Shown here in pieces: positions 34,290-44,782 of a stretch of DNA of 64,000 nt. This stretch comes from Aselliscus stoliczkanus (taxonomy: Eukaryota; Chordata; Mammalia; Chiroptera; Hipposideridae): contig CM066736.1 of assembly GCA_033961575.1 (NCBI GenBank), forward strand, positions 89,015,352 through 89,079,351, read 5' to 3'. Within the stretch, counting starts at the first letter, position 1. Every line of letters begins with the position of its first letter. The position numbers and the translations under genes were made by a program. The notes below the pieces were generated by a model that saw nothing but the letters and a program-made list of their open reading frames with translations, did no database searches and was not told where the DNA came from.

Positions 34290-34595
34290 AGGGAATGTTT
34301 TGTCTTACTCTGTTTTATATGTTTCTCACGATTCTGGAGGATGGTGGTCCCAAGGTCAGGGTGCTAGAATGGTTTGGTGAGGGCCCCTTTCCTGGATCAC
34401 AGCTCGTACCCTCTCACTGTACCCTCACATGGTAGAAGGTGAGGGAGCTCTGTGGGGTCTCTTTTATTAGAACACACTCCACCCTCATGAACTAATCACC
34501 TCCTAAAGGCCCCACTTTCTAATCCCATCACACCTACCATTAGGATTCCAACATATGAATTTTAAGAGACACAACATTCAGACCATAGCACCTTT
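34290..34595 (+). repeat. old MaLR/LTR-like interspersed repeat
   Basis: GAACTAATCACCTCCTAAAG ... CCAACATATGAATTTTAAGA ... CAGACCATAGCA is the 3' end of a common mammalian LTR-type repeat. No open frame. Confidence 0.5.
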
Positions 34596-35933
34596 GATAT
34601 AGAGGTTGGAGGCCATTTGAAAATATGGGGGCTGTTGGGGACAGATTTGGAGTCACATCCCCAGGAGGGAATGTTCAGTGAGGGCCTGGATGAGGGGAAA
34701 GTGACAAGAAGTGTCCTGAGTAGGATGAGGTCAGAAGGGCAGCTTGGATATGAAAGGGGATTGCTTGGTGCCTCTACTTGACTCCTAGACCTTCCTCATC
34801 ACTCTGTCCCCACCCCATTTTCCCCAAACACTAGTCACCAAAGTAATTTACCTGCTTGCAATGGTCTACATTGTTAGCTGCACCTAGAAAACCTCTTAGA
34901 CCCTCAGCAAACATTCTGGGAGGCCTCACCTGGTCCTGGCCTTGGTCTGAGCTCTGGGGACACAGACTGGGTCATACCTTGTCCCTGCGTTTATGGAACT
35001 CACAGGCCAGGAAGGGAGACAGATGCATAAGGGCAGCACAGTATGATTAAGTCTGTGACAGAGGAAGCGCAGGGTGATATAGGAGCTCAGGGGAGTCAGA
35101 GGGCTTCCTAGAGGAGGTGACCCCTGAGCTAAGCCTGGAAGAATGGGTAGCACGAGAAGGGCCTCCCCAGCAGATGGCAGTGCATGCAGAGCCACAAGGA
35201 GGGAAATAACAGAGCCCTCGTCTGGAACTCTCTACTGTAGAAGTCAAACAGGGGTAGTGGGGCATGAGGCTGAGAGGTCGTGGAGGATCCGGTCACAGCG
35301 GGCCTCAAATGCCAGCATAAAGAGGTTAGATTCTGTCCTGAGGGGTTCTGCCTGGCTTTGCTTGGGTCGTGTGTCTGCCCATGAGCCAAGCACAATGACC
35401 AGAGTATTAGAGCACCAGTTTGGGGGGGTGCCCTCATGGGGGTACAGAGTGGGGAAAGCCCCACATGAACCCATGGACTGGATTCTCCACAAGAAAAAGA
35501 TGATATATTATAGAAGCTCAGCCTTCTTGGGTGGATTCCAAGACAAGAATTCAAGTAGCTTTTTGTTGCCACATACTCTGCCCATTAGTATTCCATGCTG
35601 GTATTGGGGAGCAGTGTCTTGTGCTTTACACCCCACTGTTACATCGTCATTTTCTATATTATATACTCTGCACCTCCTCTGGTCAGCTCTTCATTTAAAC
35701 CCCACTCCTGGTATAAGTTTGTTTCCATTAGCTTCTCTTGGTTCTTTTTGTAACACATATCACATGTTACTTGAAATTACTCACTCCAGCTCCATGTCCA
35801 TCTCGAAAAAACTTAAAGAGGGATGTGGGTTTTGTTGTTGATGCTGCTATTCACAATTTTATCCTCAGTGCCTAACACATTACAGATGCTCAAGAATTTT
35901 TTGTTGAATAACTGAGTAAGCAAGTGTTGAGGG

Positions 35934-36064
35934 AAAGAAGATAACGAGTTCCGTTTGGGACATGTTGATTCTGATAAAAAACTGCTGCTAACCCCATGGA
36001 AAGAAGATAACGAGTTCAGTTTGGGACATGTTGATTCTGATAAAAACTGCTGCTAACCTCATTG
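35934..36064 (+). repeat. 66-bp tandem duplication
   Basis: AAAGAAGATAACGAGTTC begins both copies (35934-35999 and 36000-36064). They differ at about four positions and by one A. Confidence 0.9.
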
Positions 36065-36702
36065 CCCAGGGAAGCACACGCCTCAATTTAAATTGTACAA
36101 TGGCAATTATAGGATCTTAGATTTGGAGACTCACAAAATTATACATACATAAAATCCCAGTGTCTTAGAGTTAACAAACTATCAAAAGTTAGGCGCCCCC
36201 AAGAGGGATTATGGAGCAGGGATGCTTAACCTAAGTGAGACTGGGACAGAGGCATAATCACCTGAAATTTGTGTAATGTTTGTGTGAAGGGGCAGATATC
36301 TGCTTTCTGAGGAGAGGTTTCAGCTTTCATCAGGTTCCCAACGATAAAGAACCACTGACTATATTACCATTTGTGTAAAGGAAGGAAAACAGAAATACCT
36401 GTGAATTTGCTTGTATATGCATATCTCTGGAAGGATACACAAAAACTGGGAACATTGGTTGCCTCTGGGGAGATGAAGTTGGGGTTGGGGAATTAGTGAA
36501 AGAAAGATGTTTGACTGTATGTCTTTTGGACCACTGAAAGTTTGAACAATGGAAATGTACCACCTTTTAGAAAATTAAGTTAAAACTTTAAAATATTAAA
36601 AATTAAAGTTATGATTGACCCTATTAGTGAGAAGATATGTAAATTAAAAATAGATACCATTTATGCCCACCAGCTACATGACAAGTAAAAAGAGATTAAT
36701 GA

Positions 36703-36815
36703 GGGCCAGCTGAGTGGCATGTTGGTTAAGAGCTGGCTTGGGACTCCAGTGGCCCCGGTTTGGGTCCCACATATGAGGGTCAGTGACACTGCCCTCAAAA
36801 AAAAAAAAAAAAAAA
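36703..36815 (+). mobile_element. tRNA-derived SINE, short form
   Basis: Short form with an A-tail of about 19 residues and a perfect duplication AGAGATTAATGA (36691-36702, 36816-36827). Confidence 0.92.
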
Positions 36816-36950
36816 AGAGATTAATGATATCCAGTGTCGGCAAAGATGTGGAGAAAAGCACACTGTCATTCATTGTTGGTGGGAGGCAATTTGGCAGTGC
36901 CTATCAAAATAAAAAATGTACATATCCTTAATATATCATTACTTTTTTAT

Positions 36951-37422
36951 AAAAAAGATTTTATTGGGGAATTCGGGGAGGGGAACAGTGTTGGGGAATT
37001 GGGAAGGGGAACAGACAAGTTGGTGTCCTTTTTTGTTCTTCAGTCTAGTTGTGGAGGTTGTTGCTTCATTGGCCCATGTTGGTATTATCATTGTGCTCTT
37101 CCCGGGTGAGGCAGATTGGTTGCCAGCCTCTGGACGGCTGCTCACGGTGGCTCTTGGCAGCTCACGCTGGCTGCTGGCCGCTCATGCTGGCTGCCAGCCA
37201 CTCACTGTAGCCTATGGCAGCCCACTGCGGCACAGGCTGCAGCCCACCATTACCGGTGACTCACAGCAGCCTAGCTCCAAGTGGAGCTGTTGTTCACCAT
37301 CTTAGCTATAGAGGGCAGTATCACTGGCCGTCATATGTGGGATCCGAACCTAGGCTCCACTGCTCAGAGTTGGTGTCCCAAACCAGCTCCTAACCAACGT
37401 GCCATTCGGACAGCCCAAAATG
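36951..37422 (-). mobile_element. tRNA-derived SINE, long form
   Basis: Flanked by TCATTACTTTTTTAT at 36936-36950 and 37423-37437. Reverse orientation; head diverged (CATTCGGACAGCCC). Confidence 0.9.
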
Positions 37423-38911
37423 TCATTACTTTTTTATCTTTCGTATAAAAATTTGCACACAAGTAGAAAACGATTTATATACATGGATGTTCACTGCAGT
37501 ATTATGAGTAATATAAAAAATGTGGGGAAAAAAACCTTGTGTCCATTAATAAGGAAATGATTAAGTTATGGTTTAACTGTACATACTATGAAATACCATG
37601 CTGCCATTATAATGAACAAGGTAAATATGTCTGTATGACATGGAATGAAGTCTATGATATATTGTTTTATGAAAAAAAAAAAAAGGTTATAGAATATGGA
37701 GGGGTAAGCACATTCCCTTTTTCTTTTTGAATAAAATGACAATAAAAGAAATGAAAACAGACTATATACAGAAAACTATATATATTTAGACATATTAAAT
37801 GTATGTATAAAACTATGTATGTATATTTAAATATTATATTATTTGTATGTGTAAGAAAAAGGTCCTGAAGGGTGGGTGCCATTGTCACAGGCCACCCCGC
37901 TCCCTACTGGCAGGCATGGGTAAGAGTGAGAAGGGGGATGCAGAGGGAGAGAAAGACGAAAGGGAACTTGAACTCTGTGTTTCACTCATGCACTTTTTTG
38001 TTCACAACAAGCATGCATTACTTTGTGATAAAATAAACAGAAAAGCAGTAGCAGCACTGACTTAGAAACTGTCTGTTCCAATCCTGACCCAAAGCTGGGA
38101 CACCTTTTCCTTGGTGCCACTTCAGGCCCCCAGTGTGCCCACCCACAGGGTATTAGGAAGCTGCGGGTCCCTCCTGCTTCCCTGGGGGAAGCAGGTTCCC
38201 ACTATCCTTGCCCCCTCCGAGTCCCTCTTCCCTCACTGCCTAGGAGTCTACATCTGTCCCTGTCCTGGAAGCAGTTGAGGGCTCAGGGGAAGAGGGCTCA
38301 GCTTGCTTCAGGACTGAACGGAGAAGAGAAGACCTCTGGATCCCCAAGCCCTGCTTTAAGCCTGTCCCTGGAGTCCTGCTGTGGCCCCAGCGGCTGACCA
38401 CTCCTGGTGGATCTGCCCTGTTGCAGCATCACGTTCTCCATGAGGTGAAGCTGAGGGCTCTCATCATGTCAGTCTTTCCAACAATCCCATACTGCAAGCT
38501 GTGCCATGCTAGACTAAATGTCTCTTACTCTTTACATCCTAAGATTTCCTATCTCCAATACCTTTGCTCTTCTCATTCCTGCTGCCCCAAACTCCTTTCC
38601 CACCCAAAACTTCAACCTTTTCTCTCCCAGTCTCCACTGATTGAAGTCTTATGCTCCCATTCATCTTACAAGACCCTGTTCACATGTCACCTTCGCCACG
38701 AAATCTCCCATGTTGCTTCCAGCAAGAAGGGTCCTCTCTCTTTCTTCTGAGCCTCCATTTCCATGTTGTGACTCTGTGCCAAGCACTCGGAGTGGCACAG
38801 ACGAGGTGTCGATAAATGTTTATTAAGCTGTATAGATTAACATTCTCACTTTCCAGATGAGGAAACTGAGAGCCAAAGAGAGACAGTAACTTACCCAGAG
38901 TCACCTCCACC

Positions 38912-38974
38912 ATGCAGACTCCTGCCATGATGTCTCTGCTGCTTGTGTGCATGAGCCTCATGGAAGCACTTCAG
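38912..38974 (+). CDS. ART1: ART1 signal-peptide exon
   Basis: ATG in ACCATGC context, 21 codons, donor GTATGG after CTT CAG. Confidence 0.9.
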
Positions 38975-41288
38975 GTATGGTCATCCCTTGCTGTCCCCAT
39001 GCCAGCGGGGAGCTGAGCTGTCAGCTTCTCTGACCTCTGGAAGGAGGAGCAGAGGGAGGAGAGAATGCCTTATGCTTCACTTGGGGCTCACTCAGCCTGA
39101 GGGGACAGCCCCATCCCCATGGTCTCCAGGCATTGGCAGTTAGTAGTTCCCAATTTCCCTTCCCCTCCAGGTGGGTTTGGGGTCTTTATACTGTATTTCT
39201 TAGCTCAGTGGAGGGGAAAGCTGGTTAGGCTCCCATTCTCGGAGGGCCCATCCTCTCAGTCCTTGCTGCTCCCTCTCCCTCAGGCCCAGAGCCACCCCAT
39301 CACACGACGAGAACTTTTCTCTCAAGAAAGGCCCCTAGACATGGCCCCAGCCTCCTTTGATGACCAATACACTGGCTGTGCAGCAGCCATGACAGCTGCT
39401 CTCCCAGATCTCAACCGCACGGAGTTCCAGGCCAACAAAGTGTATGCTGATGGATGGGTGCTGGCAAGCAGCCAATGGCAGGAGCGCCAAGCCTGGGGAT
39501 CAGTGTGGGGCCTCAGCCCCACCCAGCTGCCCCCGCTGCCCCCCGGCTTCCGAGATGAGCACGGGGTAGCCCTCCTGGCCTACACAGCCAACACCCCCCT
39601 GCACAAGGAGTTCAATGCGGCTGTGCGCGAGGCGGGCCGCACCCGGACCCACTACCTCCACCACTTTTCCTTCAAGACGCTCCATTTTCTGCTGACCGAG
39701 GCCCTGCAGCTGCTGAGCAAGGCCCAGCGTTCGCCCCAGTGCCACCAGGTGTTCCGAGGGGTGCATGGCCTGCGCTTCCAGCCAGCAGGGCCCGGGGCCA
39801 CTGTCCGGCTGGGAGGCTTTGCCTCCGCGTCCCTGCGGAACGTTGCAGCCCAGCAGTTTGGTGAGGAAACCTTCTTCGGCATCTGGACCTGTCTTGGGAC
39901 CCCTATCAAGGGCTACTCCTTCTTTCCTGGGGAGGAGGAAGTGCTGATACCCCCCTTTGAGACCTTCCAGGTAATCAACACCAGCAGACCAGCCCAGGGC
40001 CCCTCCCGCATCTACCTCCGGGCTCTGGGCAAGCAAAGCACGTACAACTGCGAGTACATCAAAGGTGAGCGCCGCGCAGGTGCAGATCAGCACCTGTGTA
40101 GAAGGGGGGCTTCCCTCCTGATTTTCAGGAGATACACATAGAAATATTAAAGACAAACCTACAGTGAAGGGGATGCAGGTCTGTCTCCCCACCCCTCCAC
40201 CCTTCCATTTAAGGGGAGATAGAATCTTCGAGGTAGGATGCTTCTTGTCCCTGGTGATGTCAGCCAGAGCTGGCCCCTTGCCTGCTGGGAGGCTGAAGAG
40301 GGTTTCCTGACCAAAGCAGGGGTCTTTGGCCATTTGAGGGCCAAACAGACCTGGTGAGGCTTTTCTGGCTGGAAGCTGAAAGAAAATTAATTTCTAGCCA
40401 CAGTACTAACACGTAGGACATTGTTGCCAGAAATGAGGAGCCCAGCTTCAGTTTCTGAGAGGACTGAATGGAAATCCTGTGCTGTCATGTGTGTGGGGGG
40501 GTGAGACAGCAGGTGGGTGCTGTGCCTCCAAGTTCCAGTTCGGGCTGTGGCTGGTCTCGGATCCTCCTCCTATCCATCCCCCCAGGAATGGCCAGAGGAG
40601 GAATCATTAAGATGGGCCCAGTTTCCTAATCTCTGACGGGGCTGTGGGCTGCTGGTCCTGGCTAAGTGATGCCCAGGGGCTGGTGAGCCTTGGTTTTCAT
40701 AGTTAGAGGCAGGCTATTGACTGGAACTGTGGACCACATCCAACATAGGAGAAGGTCCAGTGTAACTTCAGGTCCCAATCTGGGCAGCATCACAAGCATG
40801 CAAGAGTTGACAGAAGGTGAGGAAGACATGCAAAGAATATAAACTAGCTCCTCCTTGGCTGGGACAGGCGTGGAGAGGGAGAGGTGGGTATGACGGGGGG
40901 GGGGGGGAGGGGGTAATACAGGGCCAAGGGAGCGGGAGGAATGCCTGGAACAGGCCCTGCCTTCTGGTCCCGCTGCTCGTGGATCAAGTCAAATCTAGAA
41001 AAGGAAGTTCTCACCACAAGGAAGAAGAATTGGAGGAAAATGTACCAACTTTTATTAGAGCAAGTTGGGGATGGCCCACAGGGCCTTTTCCCATCCTGAG
41101 AGCTATTGAATCTTTGATTCTTTACCGTTTCTTCCCTACAGACAAGCAGTGCAAGTCTGGGCCCTGCCGTCTGGATAACTCAGGTAAGGGCTCCAGGCAT
41201 CTGTGGCAGGGGCTCCTTTCTGGCATGAGCAGGCTGTCCTGGGGTTGGACCCATTACCCAGATGTGTCCACCTTATAAAAGAAACAAC

Positions 41289-41325
<37 letters not shown>

Positions 41326-42956
41326 AGTGTCACTGGCCCTCATATGTGGAACCCAAACCGGGGCCGCTGGTCCCCCAAGCCAGCGGCCAACCACCGCGCC
41401 ACTCGGCTGGCCCGAAAACAACCCTCTTTTAATCAAAACAAGTAAACCCTCTAAAGCAGACAGCTGTGGGGGTTGCTAACCTTTCCCAGAGGGTGTATTT
41501 CTATGTATGGGGTGGTGGTTGGGTGAGTTGACGCACCTGTCCCCCAGTGTGGGGCTGACCCTCCCTCCTAGGAGGCAGCTGATCAGGCCCCAGTGAGGTG
41601 ACAGAGGGGAGGGCTGCTTCCACAGAGTTCTCCCCAGGGCCTTCTCCTCCTTCAGCTGCAGAGTCCTCTGTCTGTTATTGCCCTTAGTGTTCCCTCAGAC
41701 CACCTTCCAAGGTAGAGGCCAGACCTCAGGTACTGGAGACCTCGGTTCTAGTCCAGGCGCTGTCTTCACTTTCTCTATGACCAACCATTAACTTTCTGGG
41801 CCTCAGTTTCCTTATCTGTATAAGCCAATTGGACTAGATGAACCCCAGGTCACTGTCAGCCATAACTTCTCTTCCCTTGGACACCTGCTGTGCCAGGGCC
41901 TAACTGGACCACCACTTCTCTAAGTGGGAACAGGTCATTCCCAGGGAGGAAACCGCAGCTGCCCCTCCCCTGTGGCTCCTTCCTCTCTCCCTCTGGGCTC
42001 TGTGAACAGTGGGCAAGAGGAGCCCAGCGTCCACTGTGTTCCCACCATTCTTCGTGCCACGGTGCCACTATGGTGTGCCATAGTTCCAGGCACACCATGC
42101 CATGAATTCTCACCATGGCCTAGTGGTGTAGGTACTGTCATCACCCCTATTCTACAGATGAGAGAACCAAGGCACAGAGAAATTGAATAACCAGCCCTAC
42201 AGCACACAGCTGGTAAGGGGCGGGGTCCAGACAGCCTGGCCCTAGACCAGACTCGGAGCCACCACACCATGCTGGCCCCCACCTCCCTAGACACCACCTC
42301 ATTTTATGGTTGGAAGGAGGCAGAACAGGAAGTATTTACTCTATTATATAGTAAAGTGAGACACAGAGTCAGAAGTGACTTGCCCGAGGTGATGGAGTTA
42401 GTGGCAGAACCAGGGTGAGAAGTCAGGTCTCCAGGCCTCCAACCCACTTCTCTGAGTTCTGATAATGAAATTTCAAGCACTGGAAAAGTTCAAGATCCCT
42501 GCCATCCCTCAGCCCACCAGCACCTCTCCTACCGGGGTTTGGGCAGAAGAGCCAAGGTCAGCATCACTAGATCCCTTTCGGATCTCTACCCATGTTTCAT
42601 CCCACACTGCAGTGGCTCATTTGTGTCCATAGGAGGCAGAGGAATAGATCTAATAACCTCTAAAGGGGTACTGGGGCTCTCCCGGTCTCTTCATCTCTGT
42701 CTACTTTCCTCCCTAAATTTTTGCTCTTTATTTCTGTCTCCCATCACACTGTGCATCAGTTTTTCCAGCTCACTCTGCTAGTTTCTGTTTGTCCTGTTTC
42801 TTCTTTGTGTACCTCACTTCACCCCTAAATCTCTCTCTCTGCCTCTGTTTCCCTGCAGCCATGGGTCAGGACCCCCTTTCTGCAGTCTGGTCCCTTCCAC
42901 TGCTGTTCTGGTTCCTTGTTGGGGGAGCCTTTCCAGAGAGTCCAGGACTCCTCTGA
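38912..42956 (+). CDS. ART1: ART1, GPI-anchored arginine ADP-ribosyltransferase 1
   Basis: Cell-surface mono-ADP-ribosyltransferase of muscle and leukocytes that modifies arginines of integrins and other surface proteins. Exons are 38912-38974, 39284-40064, 41142-41183 and 42859-42956, all in phase, 327 codons as in human. Residues 1-21 form a signal peptide (MQTPAMMSLLLVCMSLMEAL). The R-S-ExE core is intact: R179 in HQVFRGVHG, S202 in GGFASASL, E238/E240 in PGEEEVLIPPFE. The last exon encodes a hydrophobic tail (AVWSLPLLFWFLVGGAF), the GPI-attachment signal. No lesion is seen. It is transcribed away from ART5 and converges on CHRNA10. Confidence 0.95.
39284..40064 (+). CDS. ART1: ART1 catalytic exon
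   Basis: Acceptor CTCTCCCTCAG, first residues AQSHPITRREL, last complete codons TAC ATC AAA and then G|GTGAGC. Contains all catalytic residues. Confidence 0.96.
41142..41183 (+). CDS. ART1: ART1 small exon
   Basis: 42 bp between CTTCCCTACAG and GTAAGG; reads DKQCKSGPCRLDNS. A short reverse SINE lies about 110 bp downstream. Confidence 0.9.
41297..41415 (-). mobile_element. tRNA-derived SINE, short form
   Basis: Flanked by AAACAACCCTCTTTT at 41282-41296 and 41416-41430, with a long T tract and reverse head ending CTCGGCTGGCCC. In ART1 intron 3. Confidence 0.92.
41700..42470. repeat. cluster of MIR-like old SINEs in ART1 intron 3
   Basis: Three MIR-like segments: 41720-41870 (GGGCCTCAGTTTCCTTATCT), 42110-42250 (TCTACAGATGAGAGAACCAA) and 42340-42450. 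Confidence 0.5.
42859..42956 (+). CDS. ART1: ART1 terminal exon with GPI signal
   Basis: Acceptor GTTTCCCTGCAG. Encodes MGQDPLSAVWSLPLLFWFLV and ends PESPGLL, TGA 42954-42956. Confidence 0.93.
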
Positions 42957-44324
42957 TCATCAGACCCTGAAGAGCCCTGCCTGCCACCTCTGCCCAGCAC
43001 GAGGATGTCAGCCACGTGTGTGCTTTATGTGTAGCCAAGATCCATGGTAACTCCATCTGCAGGGGACTCTGGGAACTTCTCTGACAGCTGCCAGGCCTGC
43101 TGGTGGAGAAATAGGAGAATTCTGGGCCTGAACCTGACTCAGGACTCTAGAACTGAGACACTGAAAAGAGGTAGGGAAACTCCAGGACAGGCAACAACTT
43201 GGAGGTAGAAGAGTAAACTAGTTTGGGGGTCGGGGGAGAGGTGACTTGGGAGAAAAGCACGTGGCCATGGTACTTGATGGTGTTACTCAAATGCCTCACA
43301 TGTGCACCTGGAAAGCTCCTATTCACTTCTCCAGGAAGCCTTCTCTGACCTCCCCAACCCCACCCTTGTGCTCTCACAGGCCCTGGGGCCTGCTCTACAC
43401 CACGTGTCCATGTCTGTCACCTATGTCAGACTGTGAGCTTCCTGGGACTAGGGACTGGGTCAGAGGTACAGAGGTGGTGCCAGGAAATGTGTGAAGGTCA
43501 GAAAGGGACAAATACCTTGTGAATCGCTGGTCCTCGTATTGACCCTACCTTGGACACATTCAAGCTCCTTGAACCTCAGTGTGTGGGAATGGGATGGACT
43601 GGAGTTAACCCCAGAGGGAAAAGAGCAGGAGAGATGGCAGAGAGCTTTAGGTCCTCTGCCAGGATTTTGGTTGACTCGGTCATTTTGTCAGCAAAGATGT
43701 AATTTTTGTTCTGATCCATGAGTCCTAAGGGTTCTGTTTCTAGAGAGACAAACCTGGATCCCTATCTCCCACCACCATGGGCCCCAAGGGTAAGACAGGA
43801 CATTGAGGAGGTGCCAGGCACACACTTTATGATGAGTTGGGGTTTTAGGGCCAAATCCCTGAGTGGCCTCCTGCTCTGGAAACTAGACCATGAATCTGAA
43901 CCCCAACCCCCTTCCCTGAGCCGCTGAGCAGGGATGGGTAAGACCAAGTCCCTGTAACAGCAGCCGCCAAGGAAGGAAAAGGAGGCAGAAAATGTGGCAG
44001 CTCTGTTTCTCAGATCGTAACTTGCACTCTCCCCACTGAAAGCTCCAACATTCAGCATTGAAGTTCAGTTCTGTCCCTCCAAGACTGCACTTTGATCTTG
44101 ACCCTTCTTAGAATTTCTTCTCTGGAGGAACCAGGGCAGTGGCAAGCTCTGACTATCCCTTAGAGGTTAGGGAACGTAGACAAGTGCTCCCTGGTGGTTT
44201 GTGAAGTCAGCAGTGCTGATCCCAGGCTCTCAGGCACAGTAGAGAGTGACTGGGCAGCCTACTCGAAGGCCAACAAGCACCTGGCCAGTCTGGGGGAACT
44301 GTGGCTGCAGCGGACTCCTAGGAC
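42957..44324. other. 3' UTR and intergenic region, ART1 (+) and CHRNA10 (-) converging
   Basis: No exon-like block is visible. It should hold the ART1 3' UTR at the left and the CHRNA10 3' UTR at the right; no clear AATAAA was identified for either. Confidence 0.4.
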
Positions 44325-44782
44325 TCACAGGGCCTGCATCAGCACCAGGAGGCTCATGATCAGGGCCATGGAGAAGAAGACGCCCAGGAAGAAGCGGTCC
44401 ATCACACGGGCCAGGCGCTTCCAGTCCTCATGTCGACGCTGGGCAGCCCGGTGACTGCGGAAGGTGTTGGCAATGGTGGCTACGTGGCGCAGTAGGGCCT
44501 CCTGATGGCACAGACACCAGGGCTCATGGCAAGGACTTGCTGGGGGTCCAGTCCCTCCCTCAGGAGGCTGGGGACTGGGAGGTGACTTGGGTGGTCTGGA
44601 CTGTCCACAGGACTCCCCTCGTTCCTGCACACACAGGCCCCGTGCCAGGCGTCCCAGCAGGAATGCCCTAGCCCAGGCTGGCACTGGGTGGGCACTGGGA
44701 CCACAGTAATGCAGGTTCATGACAAGGATGGTGAGTGCCGTGGAAAAGGTGACCATGGTCATGGTGGCCATGTAGTACTTCC
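44325..44782 (-). CDS. CHRNA10: CHRNA10 exon 5, M3, cytoplasmic loop and M4
   Basis: Acceptor [31 protein letters not shown] to a C-terminal [11 protein letters not shown] at 44325-44327. Confidence 0.95.

Larger units (their letters stand above)
36340..37740 (+). mobile_element. old L1-type fragment carrying SINEs
   Basis: GCAAAGATGTGGAGAAAAGCA, TTGGTGGGAGGCAATTTGGC and TTCACTGCAGTATTATGAGT are typical L1 3' half phrases with many stops. It is interrupted by the two SINEs below. Confidence 0.55.

Noticed and set aside
39500..40333. Minus-strand open frame of 277 codons over ART1
   Set aside because: Antisense of the GC-rich ART1 catalytic exon; no splice or family match.
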